Assembly (NCBI RefSeq): GCF_026965535.1
Contig: NZ_CP114039.1
Coordinates: forward strand, 6,138,001-6,202,000
DNA from: Corallococcus sp. NCRR
GTDB lineage: Bacteria; Myxococcota; Myxococcia; Myxococcales; Myxococcaceae
DNA: 64,000 nucleotides
Reading direction: 5' to 3'
Position 1 is the stretch's first letter. Every line of letters begins with the position of its first letter. Below, piece by piece: positions 50,201-57,565 of this stretch. The translations under genes and the position numbers were made by a program. The notes under the pieces were generated by a model. That model saw only the letters and a program-made list of their open reading frames with translations. It did not search any database and was not told the origin of the DNA.

Positions 50201-51089
50201 CCAGCAGAAGCTGCTCAACACGGAGCTGGACAAGGCGCAGACGCTCTCCGACCGCCTGGAGCCCAACACCGTCTACGCGCTTCGCGGCAACACCGCCGCG
50301 GGCAAGACGACGGCCGTGAAGAGCGACCCGCACCTCAAGAGCAAGGTCCTGGACGAGCACGGCGAGCTGAGCGGCGCCCTCAACCCGGACCCCATCAAGG
50401 CGAAGATCGCCGCGGAGCACGACGGGAAGATCTCCACGTCCCAGGCGCACGTGGAGGGCTCCATCATCTCGCAGCGGGTGGAGAACGAGATGCTCTCGCG
50501 GCCGGGCAGCTCGGTCGTCTACGACAAGCGCTTCGCGGGCGAGAGCGACATCCCGCGCATGTTGAAGGCCGTGGAAGGCCGCAACGTGAAGATCGTCGAC
50601 CTGGAGGTCCCGCTGGAGACGTCCAGCGTCCGCGTGCTCATGCGCAACCCGGGCACCGCGGATCCGCTCGTCCCGTTCGAGGCCGTGGAGGGCGGCTTCA
50701 AGGGCGTGCGCCAGAACCGCCTCGAGCTGCTCATGGGGCGCGAGGGTGAGTTCCAGGGCGTCATCAACAACCCGAAGATCACCGACTACAAGCTGATGGT
50801 GACGGACAACACCGGCAAGCAGGTGCTGGTGGCGGAGAAGCGCAACGGCGTGTGGCACGGGCCGGATACGGCGGAGAAGCAGGCCCTCTTCGACAGGGCC
50901 GTCATGGAGAGCCCCGCCGCCGAGGCCGAGCGCGTGAAGAACACGGTCATCGACGATGCCTTCATCAACCGGCAGGTGGGCGCCATCACCGACCCCGGGT
51001 TCGCGCAGAAGATGCGGGCCCGCCTCACCGAGTACAAAGGCAAGACGCTGGGAGAGGCCCTGGAACAACACTCGAAGAAGACAGAGTGA
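47265..51089 (+). CDS. annexin-repeat protein with C-terminal zeta-toxin-like kinase
   Basis: A 1274-residue modular protein. Residues 15-60 are Pro/Ala-rich and disordered. Residues 65-170 form a small alpha/beta domain (NCLDKAADWVDTA, TGHVIVRQGERVVDPSSGKSY). Five annexin-like repeats start near residues 225, 303, 394, 461 and 541; repeats 1, 3 and 5 keep the calcium-loop pattern GWGTDED or GLGTDED and endings like YGKDLRAELDSELDG. Residues about 690-880 are a Gly/Ala-rich hydrophobic stretch as in polymorphic toxins. The C-terminus (about 995-1270) is zeta-toxin-like: P-loop GNTAAGKTT (Lys1014), LNPDPIK, EGSIISQRVENEM and SSVRVLMR. ATG 47265 follows GGGGGAAG. Probably a membrane-targeted phosphotransferase toxin. 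Confidence 0.85.
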   Translation: MGIDGTGSNRPRQPVTTQPPVVAPPPPPPPPPANVATKPAANTVPANAQSSFDRTAPREGPQIAPPASSLLTENTQDAQANCLDKAADWVDTATPALRARSELVFLKDTRPGQEGQTGHVIVRQGERVVDPSSGKSYDNLQAFLKEQPQYRQSGTLPATSAHKIFSAPPGSPERQKAIADAKVTPELQRMMVADSPPGTTTASPAKAPATPAYTAEQASKDATALYEATDGGVTGWGTDEDKIFQTLEGKTPEQINLIRQAYKDHYNKDLDAKLQDELGGDDWTRAQAMLKGDTAKNDAVVIQSELDGVFGSSEEVLKTLEKRSPEERKAIAQKFAEQNGGAPAGQSAEDFMLSKLGKELDSGEMSRARSLLGASQAQTPQQKLELETQALKDGLKRDMDGLGTDEDRIFERLEKATPEQRALLAKDPAVAARLKDELGSEDYDRAMGLLQGTPGQADAARIRDAMSGWTGADEKGVRKVLEGKTPAQLDAIKSEYQRQTGKSLESEIRGWGGADADVTLRLLNPPAPGDKKAQAEAAAEKLHLAMDGLGTDEDAIRQTLEGKSKPELDDIAAAYKEKYGKDLRAELDSELDGRDELELLKQDYDLGAVNPNDPNAAQERVRRLREQQANESGFGASVLGGVQRALKGESDNDLINNNLARAETAIQTGDTQRANTLTGYAADDVKSLQTSKDSLADGAASAAVVVVTTAAVIGTGGAATPLAIAGYAALGAATRVGTYAALQGDAAGGQELLRQAGIGAVEGGTAVLPVGKGAGAVTAGARTGATTAAKEVAGTAVRETVETSVKAAAIQGAKEGAVGGAAGGAFDAATRSETWENGVVNGFVEVGKRAAIDGTVGAATGGVVGAGTAKAGQLIREVRAKGALETNGPHIRFTTSEGRVFEGTVTPENAKDVLKLVKAADLRTGKTAGSYEVRQAILERSGGKVSTFEAFTVGEPPKDGSLWTWLEEPKNWVPERRELQQKLLNTELDKAQTLSDRLEPNTVYALRGNTAAGKTTAVKSDPHLKSKVLDEHGELSGALNPDPIKAKIAAEHDGKISTSQAHVEGSIISQRVENEMLSRPGSSVVYDKRFAGESDIPRMLKAVEGRNVKIVDLEVPLETSSVRVLMRNPGTADPLVPFEAVEGGFKGVRQNRLELLMGREGEFQGVINNPKITDYKLMVTDNTGKQVLVAEKRNGVWHGPDTAEKQALFDRAVMESPAAEAERVKNTVIDDAFINRQVGAITDPGFAQKMRARLTEYKGKTLGEALEQHSKKTE

Positions 51090-51181
51090 GCCACGGAGGG
51101 GCCCGCCTCATCCCATGGGTTGAAGCGGGCCGCTCGCGGCCCTAGCCTGAAAACAGAGTGTTGCACCCTCGAGGAACGCGC

Positions 51182-51475
51182 ATGCCGACATCCGCCGAAG
51201 ACACCCTGAAGCAGCTCCGCGCCGCGCAGCAGCAGCGCAAGGCTACCGAGCGGGAGCAGGTCGCGAAGGCCCGGGCCACGTCCGGCAAGGAGCCCTTCGA
51301 CATGGAGAAGCTCCGGGCCCTCTACAACCCCGCGTGGGACCGGGGTGACGCGCCCCTCACGCCCTCCGCCATCGAAGACTACGAGCGGCGGTACTACCTG
51401 GAGTCGCCCCAGGTGAAGACGCTCCAGCAGTTCGCGGAGCGCCTGGCCTTCCTGCGCGACAACGACGCGACCTGA
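51182..51475 (+). CDS. small protein, candidate neutraliser of the annexin-zeta toxin
   Basis: A 97-residue, highly charged, helical protein (LKQLRAAQQQRKATEREQVAKAR, then a second helix pair around ERRYYLESPQVKTLQQFAERLAFL). No signal peptide, no known family seen. It starts 92 bases after the annexin-zeta gene, on the same strand, and a strong terminator closes the unit. In zeta systems the partner (epsilon) is a small three-helix protein encoded next to the toxin. Size, charge and position here fit an analogous neutraliser, but epsilon similarity is not visible. GAGGAA lies before ATG 51182. Confidence 0.6.
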   Translation: MPTSAEDTLKQLRAAQQQRKATEREQVAKARATSGKEPFDMEKLRALYNPAWDRGDAPLTPSAIEDYERRYYLESPQVKTLQQFAERLAFLRDNDAT

Positions 51476-51493
51476 CGTTCGAAGGCCTGGCGT

Positions 51494-51526
51494 CCCCGCC
51501 GGTGGCCGAGCTGTCCACCGGCGGGG
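51494..51526 (+). terminator. strong hairpin terminator
   Basis: Perfect 12-bp stem CCCCGCCGGTGG (51494-51505) with CCACCGGCGGGG (51515-51526), 18 bases after the small gene's stop and ahead of hemN. Confidence 0.75.
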
Positions 51527-51562
51527 CGTGCGCTGGCACGGGGTTTGGAACAGGGCAGGGCC

Positions 51563-52936
51563 ATGATGGAGCCCCGCTTCGACATCCCCACGCCGTCCGA
51601 GGAGCTGCTGGCCCGCTACAACGTCGCCGGCCCTCGCTACACCAGCTATCCCACCGCCCCCGAGTGGCGCGGCGATTTTGGCCCCGACGCCCTGGCGGAG
51701 CGCCTCTCCCTGGCCGGCGCGCGGGAGGCCACGCAGCCATTGTCCCTCTACGTCCACCTGCCATTCTGCCGCAGGCTCTGCTGGTACTGCGGCTGCAACG
51801 TGGTCATCAGCCAGGACCCGGGCGCGGCGGACCGCTACCTCGACCACCTCTGCATGGAGATGGACCTGGTCGCGCAGCGGCTGGGCGCGAGGCGGAGTCT
51901 GTCGCAGATCCACTGGGGCGGCGGTACGCCCACCTTCCTCACCGAGGCGCAGCTGGAGCGGCTGTGGACGGAGCTCACCCGCCGCTTCACGCCGCTGCCG
52001 GACGCGGAGGTGGCCATCGAAGTCCACCCCGCGCTGACCACGCCGGGCCAGCTGTCACTGCTGCGCCAGTTGGGCTTCAACCGCGTGTCCATGGGGCTCC
52101 AGGACTTCGACCCCCAGGTGCAGCGGACGACGAACCGCCTCCAGACGCCGGAGCAGACGCGCGCGCTGCTGGACCAGGCGCGCGTGCTGGGCTTCACCGG
52201 CGTGAACTTCGACCTCATCTACGGCCTGCCCCACCAGGACGCGGCGCGCTGGGGCCGCACGCTGGAGACGGTGCTGGAGATGCGGCCGGACCGGCTCGCC
52301 GTCTACTCCTTCGCCTTCATGCCGGACGTGCTGAAGCACCAGAAGCGCATGCCCGCGGAGGCCCTTCCCGACGCCCGCACCAAGCTGGAGCTGTTCCGCG
52401 CCGCCTGCGAGGCCTTCACGACGGCGGGCTACCGGCCCATCGGCATGGACCACTTCGCGGTGCCCGAGGACGAGCTGGCGCGCGCGCAGGCCGGGCGCCG
52501 CCTGGGCCGCAACTTCCAGGGCTACACGGTGAAGGCCGCGTCGGACGTGGTGGCGCTGGGCAGCACCGGCATCAGCGACGTGGGCGGGGCGTATGCCCAG
52601 AACGTGCGGCCGCTGCCGTCCTATTACGCACGGGTGGCCGAGGGGCGCCTGGCCACTGAACGAGGCATCGTCCTCACCGACGATGACCGGCGCCGCCGCG
52701 CCGTCATCACCCAGCTGATGTGCAACTTCTGGACGGACCTCGGCGATGACGGCGGGACGTACTTCGCCCCGGAGCTGGAGCGGCTGCGCGCCTTCGAGTC
52801 TGACGGGCTCCTGGTCCGCGACGGCACGCAGCTGGAGCTGACGGCGCTCGGCCGCCTCTTCGTGCGCAACGTGGCGATGGTGTTCGACGCCTATCTCGCC
52901 AGGGCCGCGAAACCCCGCTTCTCCCGGACGGTGTGA
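51563..52936 (+). CDS. hemN: oxygen-independent coproporphyrinogen III oxidase
   Basis: Radical SAM enzyme of 457 residues that decarboxylates coproporphyrinogen III in haem synthesis without oxygen. RYNVAGPRYTSYPTAPEW is the HemN N-terminal motif. The cluster cysteines are in CxxxCxxCxC form (Cys69, Cys73, Cys76, Cys78), followed by IHWGGGTPTFL, VSMGLQDFDPQVQ, NFDLIYGLPHQ and the HemN C-terminal region (GRNFQGYTV, LGSTGISDVGGAYAQN). This separates it from HemW-like proteins. ATG 51563 or 51566 both follow AGGG; the choice changes one residue. Its position before the cytochrome bd operon suggests haem supply under low oxygen. Confidence 0.95.
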   Translation: MMEPRFDIPTPSEELLARYNVAGPRYTSYPTAPEWRGDFGPDALAERLSLAGAREATQPLSLYVHLPFCRRLCWYCGCNVVISQDPGAADRYLDHLCMEMDLVAQRLGARRSLSQIHWGGGTPTFLTEAQLERLWTELTRRFTPLPDAEVAIEVHPALTTPGQLSLLRQLGFNRVSMGLQDFDPQVQRTTNRLQTPEQTRALLDQARVLGFTGVNFDLIYGLPHQDAARWGRTLETVLEMRPDRLAVYSFAFMPDVLKHQKRMPAEALPDARTKLELFRAACEAFTTAGYRPIGMDHFAVPEDELARAQAGRRLGRNFQGYTVKAASDVVALGSTGISDVGGAYAQNVRPLPSYYARVAEGRLATERGIVLTDDDRRRRAVITQLMCNFWTDLGDDGGTYFAPELERLRAFESDGLLVRDGTQLELTALGRLFVRNVAMVFDAYLARAAKPRFSRTV

Positions 52937-53081
52937 GGTCCGCCGGTTGGGCCTCAAACCGCCGCGCTGGAGCGCAGAATCTGCGCGGGCTCTCGATGGC
53001 GCCGCGCAGGGGTTGCGCGAGCGCCAGGGGGTATCCGAGGCAGCGTGCACGGCGGGGGGATTGCAATGACGCCTTCCCGTC

Positions 53082-54533
53082 ATGACCAGCCTAGAGCTCG
53101 CGCGGTGGCAGTTCGGAATCACCACGGTCTATCACTTCATCTTCGTGCCTCTCACCATCGGGCTCGCCCCGCTCGTCGCGCTGCTGCAGACGCTCTGGGT
53201 GGTGACCCGGAAGCCTGCGTGGCTCCGGCTGACGCGGCTCTTCGGCAAGCTCTTCCTGATCAACTTCGCGCTCGGCGTGGTGACGGGCATCGTCCAGGAG
53301 TTCCAGTTTGGAATGAACTGGAGCGAGTACGCGCGCTTCGTGGGGGACGTGTTCGGCGCTCCGCTCGCGATGGAAGCGCTGGCGGCCTTCTTCATCGAAT
53401 CCACGTTCCTGGGGCTCTGGATCTTCGGCTGGAAGCAGCTGCCGCGCGCGCTGCACCTCGCCTCCATCTGGCTGGTGGCGTTCGCCGTGAACCTCTCGGC
53501 CTACTTCATCCTCGCGGCCAACTCCTTCATGCAGCACCCCGTGGGTGCGCGTTTCAATCCCGCCACCGGGCGCGCGGAGATGACGGACATCCTGGCGGTG
53601 TTGACCAACAACACGGCGCTCGTGGCCTTCCCCCACACGGTGACCTCCGCCTTCCTGGTCGCGGGCACCTTCGTGGCGGGCATCTGCGGCTGGCTGATGG
53701 TGCGCTCCAGCCGGTCGGGTGAAGCGGTGGCGGCCCAGACCTTTCGCGGTGGGCTCCGGCTCGGCCTGGTCACCGTCATCGTGTCTGGCATTGGCGTGGC
53801 GGTGAGCGGGGATGCCCAGGCGAAGCTGATGTTCGAGCAGCAGCCCATGAAGATGGCTGCGGCCGAGGCGCTCTGCGACGGACGCGCCGGTGCGCCCTTC
53901 TCGCTGCTCGCGGTGGGAGACCTGAGCAACGATTGCCGGGGCGTGCGCCACCTGCTGGAGATCCCCGGCCTCACGTCCTACCTCGCGCGCGCGGATTTCC
54001 AGGCGCCGCTCGAAGGCGTCAATGACGTCCAGAAGCGCTACGAGGAGCGCTACGGGGCGGGGCCGGACTACGCCCCCAACCTCGCCGTCACCTACTGGTC
54101 CTTCCGCTTGATGATCGGCCTGGGCGTGGGGAGCGCGGTGCTGGCGCTGTTCGGGTTCTGGCTCACGCGCGGAGGCGCGGCGAGCAACTCGGAGCGGTTC
54201 GCCCGGCTCTGCCTCGCGGCGCTGCCCACCCCGTTCCTCGCGTGTTCCTTCGGTTGGATCTTCACCGAGATGGGGCGGCAGCCCTGGCTGGTGGCGCCCA
54301 ACCCCACCGGGGTGGACGCGCTTCGCCTGCTGACGGCCAGCGGCGTGTCCACCGCCGTTTCCCCCGCCATGGTCTGGACGACGCTGATTGGCTTCACCTG
54401 CGTCTACGGCGCGCTGGCGGCGGTCTGGTTCTACCTGATGCGGCACTTCGTCCGGGCGAGCCTGAAACATCCGGCGACCCTCTCGAACGAGGACAGCCAT
54501 CCTGAAACCGCGCCGCTGTCGTTCGGCTATTGA
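53082..54533 (+). CDS. cydA: cytochrome bd quinol oxidase subunit I
   Basis: Haem-bearing subunit of the bd-type terminal oxidase, 483 residues, with about nine membrane helices. Visible signatures are the N-terminal RWQFGITTVYHFIFVPLTIG with the high-spin haem His, LKHLASIWLVAFAVNLSAYFILAANSFMQHPVG-type helix region, and EMGRQPWLV near residue 395. It is a short-Q-loop form. A 145-base intergenic region upstream holds its promoter; I see no clear FNR site there. First of four genes with close spacing (cydA-cydB-cydD-cydC). Confidence 0.96.
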   Translation: MTSLELARWQFGITTVYHFIFVPLTIGLAPLVALLQTLWVVTRKPAWLRLTRLFGKLFLINFALGVVTGIVQEFQFGMNWSEYARFVGDVFGAPLAMEALAAFFIESTFLGLWIFGWKQLPRALHLASIWLVAFAVNLSAYFILAANSFMQHPVGARFNPATGRAEMTDILAVLTNNTALVAFPHTVTSAFLVAGTFVAGICGWLMVRSSRSGEAVAAQTFRGGLRLGLVTVIVSGIGVAVSGDAQAKLMFEQQPMKMAAAEALCDGRAGAPFSLLAVGDLSNDCRGVRHLLEIPGLTSYLARADFQAPLEGVNDVQKRYEERYGAGPDYAPNLAVTYWSFRLMIGLGVGSAVLALFGFWLTRGGAASNSERFARLCLAALPTPFLACSFGWIFTEMGRQPWLVAPNPTGVDALRLLTASGVSTAVSPAMVWTTLIGFTCVYGALAAVWFYLMRHFVRASLKHPATLSNEDSHPETAPLSFGY

Positions 54534-54569
54534 GCTCCCGGCCCTCTCTCCTGGCATCGGTAAACAATC

Positions 54570-55577
54570 ATGGAACTGAATACACTCTGGTTCTGTCTCA
54601 TCGCGGTCCTCTGGACGGGCTACCTCGTGCTCGAGGGTTTTGATTTCGGCGTGGGGATGTGGCTCTCCGTCCTGGGCAAGACCCCGGCGGAGCGCCGCGC
54701 GGTGCTGCGCACGATTGGTCCGGTCTGGGATGGCAACGAGGTGTGGCTGCTCACCGCCGGGGGCGCGACGTTCGCGGCCTTCCCGGAGTGGTACGCGACG
54801 CTCTTCTCCGGCTTCTACCTGCCGCTCTTCCTGATCCTCATCGCGTTGATCGTCCGCGGCGTCGGGCTCGAGTTCCGCTCCAAGCTGGACAGCCCCCGGT
54901 GGCAGCGCCGCTGGGAGCAGGCGATCCAGGTGGGGTCGTGGATCCCCGCGCTGCTCTGGGGCGTCGCCTTCGCGAACATCGTGCGCGGGGTGCCGCTCGA
55001 CGCGGATCATCAGTTCACCGGGACGTTCCTCGGCCTCCTCTCGCCGTTCGCGCTGCTCGGCGGCCTGGCCACCACGCTGCTCTTTCTCAGCCACGGCGCG
55101 GTCTTCATCGCGCTGAAGACCCAGGGCACGCTGCGGACGCGGGCGCTCGGCTGGGCCCGGCGGATGGCGTTGCCCACGCTCGGCGTCAGCGGTGCCTTCG
55201 GACTGTGGACGCAGGTGCGTTACTCGGTGGCCTGGACGTGGCCGGTGCTGGGGTTTGTCGCCCTGGCGCTGGGGGCGGCGGCGCTGAGCGTCTGGCGGGA
55301 GCGGGAGGGCTGGTCCTTCACCTTCAGCTGTCTGGCCATCGCGGGCGTGGTCGTGCTGCTCTTCGGCTCGCTCTTCCCGGACGTGATGCCAGCGCTGGAG
55401 CCTGCGCATTCGCTCACCGTCCAGAACGCCTCGAGCACTCCCTACACGCTGCGGATCATGACCTACGTCGCCGTCGCGCTGGTGCCGTTCGTGCTGGCCT
55501 ACCAGGGCTGGACCTACTGGGTCTTCCGCCAGCGCGTCACCGTCGACGAACTCCACCCGGCGCTGGGAGAGGGCTGA
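54570..55577 (+). CDS. cydB: cytochrome bd quinol oxidase subunit II
   Basis: Membrane subunit II of cytochrome bd, 335 residues and about eight to nine hydrophobic helices. Typical segments are LVLEGFDFGVGM, RTIGPVWDGNEVWLLTAGGATFAAFPEWYA (read in parts) and YLPLFLILIALIVRGVGLEFR. It starts 36 bases after cydA and ends 7 bases before cydD, so the genes are one transcription unit. It pairs with CydA to make the oxidase that reduces oxygen with ubiquinol or menaquinol. Confidence 0.95.
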   Translation: MELNTLWFCLIAVLWTGYLVLEGFDFGVGMWLSVLGKTPAERRAVLRTIGPVWDGNEVWLLTAGGATFAAFPEWYATLFSGFYLPLFLILIALIVRGVGLEFRSKLDSPRWQRRWEQAIQVGSWIPALLWGVAFANIVRGVPLDADHQFTGTFLGLLSPFALLGGLATTLLFLSHGAVFIALKTQGTLRTRALGWARRMALPTLGVSGAFGLWTQVRYSVAWTWPVLGFVALALGAAALSVWREREGWSFTFSCLAIAGVVVLLFGSLFPDVMPALEPAHSLTVQNASSTPYTLRIMTYVAVALVPFVLAYQGWTYWVFRQRVTVDELHPALGEG

Positions 55578-55584
55578 GCGTCCG

Positions 55585-57270
55585 ATGAAGCCGCTCGACC
55601 CGAAGCTCCTGCGGTACGCGAGTGCCGCGCGGCGCTACGTGCTGCTCACCGCGGGCCTGGGGCTCGGGATGGTCGCGCTCACGGTCCTGCAAGCGCGGGG
55701 GCTGGCGCGGCTCCTGGGGCATGCGCGCGAGGTGGCCGGGGGCCATGGGAGGCTCCTGCTCTGGCTCGGCGGCGTGTGGCTGCTGCGCGCGGCCCTGGCG
55801 GGGCTCCAGGAATGGGCGGGGAAGCGGGGCGCGCACCGGGTCATCGCGCAGCTGCGGGGAGGCCTGCTCGCGCGGCTGGCGTCCGGCTCGGAGGGGGAGC
55901 GCGCTTCGGCGGGCGGGGTGGCGCAGGTGGAGCTCGCGACCCGTGGGCTGGACGCGCTGCAGCCCTATCTCGAAGGCTACGTGCCGCAGTTGCTGCTCAC
56001 GGCGCTCGCGACGCCGGCCCTGCTCGTCTGCGTGTGGCGCGAGGATCCGGTCTCCGCGGCCTTGATGGCGGGCTCACTGCCGCTCATCCCGCTCTTCATG
56101 GTCCTGGTGGGCCGCTTCACGCGCGAGGCCACGGTGCGGCAGCTCGCGAGCATGCAGCAACTGAGCGCGCGGGTGCTGGACCTCATCACCGGGCTCGCCA
56201 CGCTGAGGGCACTCGGCCGGCAGCGCGGCGTCGCGGCCCAGGTCCTGCGGCTGAGCGAGGCGCACGCGCGCACCACGCTCCAGGCGCTGCGGCGGGCCTT
56301 CCTCTCCAGCTTCGTGCTGGAGCTGATCGCCACGCTCTCCATCGCCAGCGTGGCGGTGGGGATTGGCCTGCGGCTGCTCGAAGGGGCGATGCCGTTGGAG
56401 ACGGGCCTCTTCGTGCTGCTGATCGCGCCAGAGGTCTATGCGCCGCTGCGCCAGGTGGGCGCGCTCTTCCACGCGTCCGCGGAGGGAGCCGAGGCGGCGG
56501 CGCAGGCCATCGCGCGGCTCGAAGCCCCTCAGCCCGCGCGCGGCGCGCTCGCCGCGCCACCGCTCACCTCCGGGACGCTGGAGCTGCGGGACGTCTCGGT
56601 CGCCACGCGCGATGTCGGGGTCCGCGCACCGGAGGGGCTCTCGTTCGTGCTGCCGTTGGGGCAGGGACGCATCCTCGGGTTGCGAGGGGAGAGCGGCGCG
56701 GGCAAGAGCACGGCCCTGGCGGTGGTGCTCGGACTCCTGCGGCCCACGTGCGGTGGCGTCTTCTTGCGGCCCGAAGGCGCGGCGCCGCTCGCGCTCGGGT
56801 CGCTCGACCTGACGACGTACTGGGCCCAGCTCGCGTGGCTGCCTCAGCGGCTCCACCTGGAGCCTGGCACGGTGCGCGAGAGCGTCTGTCGAGGGCGCGT
56901 GATTCCGGCCTCCGCCCTGTCGGCCGCCGCGGAGGCCACCGGCTTCGACGCCGTTGTCGCGCGGCTGCCCGAAGGCTGGGACACGCGGTTGGGGCGGGAC
57001 GGGCAGGGGCTCTCGCTCGGGCAGAGGCAGCGGCTCGCGCTCACGCGGATCCTCGCGGGCGACGAGCGGCTGCTGCTGCTCGACGAGCCCACGGCGCATC
57101 TGGATGAGGCCTCCGAGCAGCGCGTCCTCGAAGCGCTGAAGCAGCGCGCCCGGCAGGGGACAACGCTCCTCGTGGTCAGCCACCGCGCGCGGACGCTGGC
57201 CATCGCGGACGACGTCGTCACGCTCCACTCGACCGAGGCATCCCTGGACACCCTTGCGGAGGCCGCATGA
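55585..57270 (+). CDS. cydD: CydD, thiol-reductant ABC exporter subunit
   Basis: ABC half-exporter of 561 residues: six membrane helices in the first 300 residues and an ATPase domain with Walker A GESGAGKST near 370, signature LSLGQRQRLAL near 475 and Walker B LLLLDEPTAHLD near 495. With CydC it exports cysteine/glutathione needed for cytochrome bd assembly. The C-terminus EASLDTLAEAA ends in TGA within ATGA; this junction is the parent of the four-copy repeat that follows. It starts 7 bases after cydB. Confidence 0.94.
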   Translation: MKPLDPKLLRYASAARRYVLLTAGLGLGMVALTVLQARGLARLLGHAREVAGGHGRLLLWLGGVWLLRAALAGLQEWAGKRGAHRVIAQLRGGLLARLASGSEGERASAGGVAQVELATRGLDALQPYLEGYVPQLLLTALATPALLVCVWREDPVSAALMAGSLPLIPLFMVLVGRFTREATVRQLASMQQLSARVLDLITGLATLRALGRQRGVAAQVLRLSEAHARTTLQALRRAFLSSFVLELIATLSIASVAVGIGLRLLEGAMPLETGLFVLLIAPEVYAPLRQVGALFHASAEGAEAAAQAIARLEAPQPARGALAAPPLTSGTLELRDVSVATRDVGVRAPEGLSFVLPLGQGRILGLRGESGAGKSTALAVVLGLLRPTCGGVFLRPEGAAPLALGSLDLTTYWAQLAWLPQRLHLEPGTVRESVCRGRVIPASALSAAAEATGFDAVVARLPEGWDTRLGRDGQGLSLGQRQRLALTRILAGDERLLLLDEPTAHLDEASEQRVLEALKQRARQGTTLLVVSHRARTLAIADDVVTLHSTEASLDTLAEAA

Positions 57271-57467
57271 GTCGCCATCCCTTGTGCCAGGTGCCGCCAG
57301 GGCTCGGGCTGCGTTCCCGCACGGTGGGCGCCCGCGGCTTCCCTGTCTCCGCTCGCGGAGGCCGCATGAGCCGCCACTCCTTGCGACAGATGCTGCCGGA
57401 ACTCGGGCTGCGTACCTCATGGTGGGCTCCCGCGACATCCTTGGACACGATCTCGGAGGCCGCATGA
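57267..57467 (+). CDS. 66-aa ORF made from duplicated cydC start
   Basis: Opens at the ATG overlapping the cydD stop and reads through two repeat units because their spacing is 99 bp here. It starts MSRHPLCQVPPGLGLR, repeats as MSRHSLRQMLPELGLR and ends TSLDTISEAA, a copy of the CydD tail. It has no domain of its own. It is probably translated by coupling from cydD, but the peptide may have no function; its use may be only to hand ribosomes on to cydC. Confidence 0.5.
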   Translation: MSRHPLCQVPPGLGLRSRTVGARGFPVSARGGRMSRHSLRQMLPELGLRTSWWAPATSLDTISEAA

Positions 57468-57565
57468 GCCGCCACTCCTTGCGCCAGGTGCTGCCGGAAC
57501 TAGGGCTGCGTCCCGCAGGGTGGGCGCCCGCGGCCTCCCTGGCCCCGCTCGCGGAGGCCGCATGA
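57464..57565 (+). CDS. 33-aa ORF made from duplicated cydC start
   Basis: A 33-codon frame (MSRHSLRQVLPELGLR ... LAPLAEAA) with ATG overlapping the preceding stop and TGA overlapping the cydC ATG. It is the third copy of the junction. Probably only a translational relay. Confidence 0.45.
   Translation: MSRHSLRQVLPELGLRPAGWAPAASLAPLAEAA

Noticed and set aside
47193..51071. Very long open frame on the minus strand opposite the annexin-zeta gene
   Set aside because: Codon-bias mirror of a GC-rich gene; its translation is rich in Arg/Leu/Val repeats without domains, while the plus strand has clear annexin and zeta motifs.
52937..53081. FNR or ArcA-type site before cydA
   Set aside because: No TTGAT-N4-ATCAA-like sequence; only GC-rich inverted words were found.
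53091..55556. Long minus-strand frame opposite cydA/cydB
   Set aside because: Shadow of third-position GC bias; product is low-complexity and His/Arg/Glu-rich, and cydAB are unambiguous.
57267..57565. A pseudogene of cydC or a frameshifted cydC start
   Set aside because: The pattern is a clean tandem repeat of 98/99 bp with preserved ATGA joints, and full-length cydC follows from the last copy, so nothing is broken.
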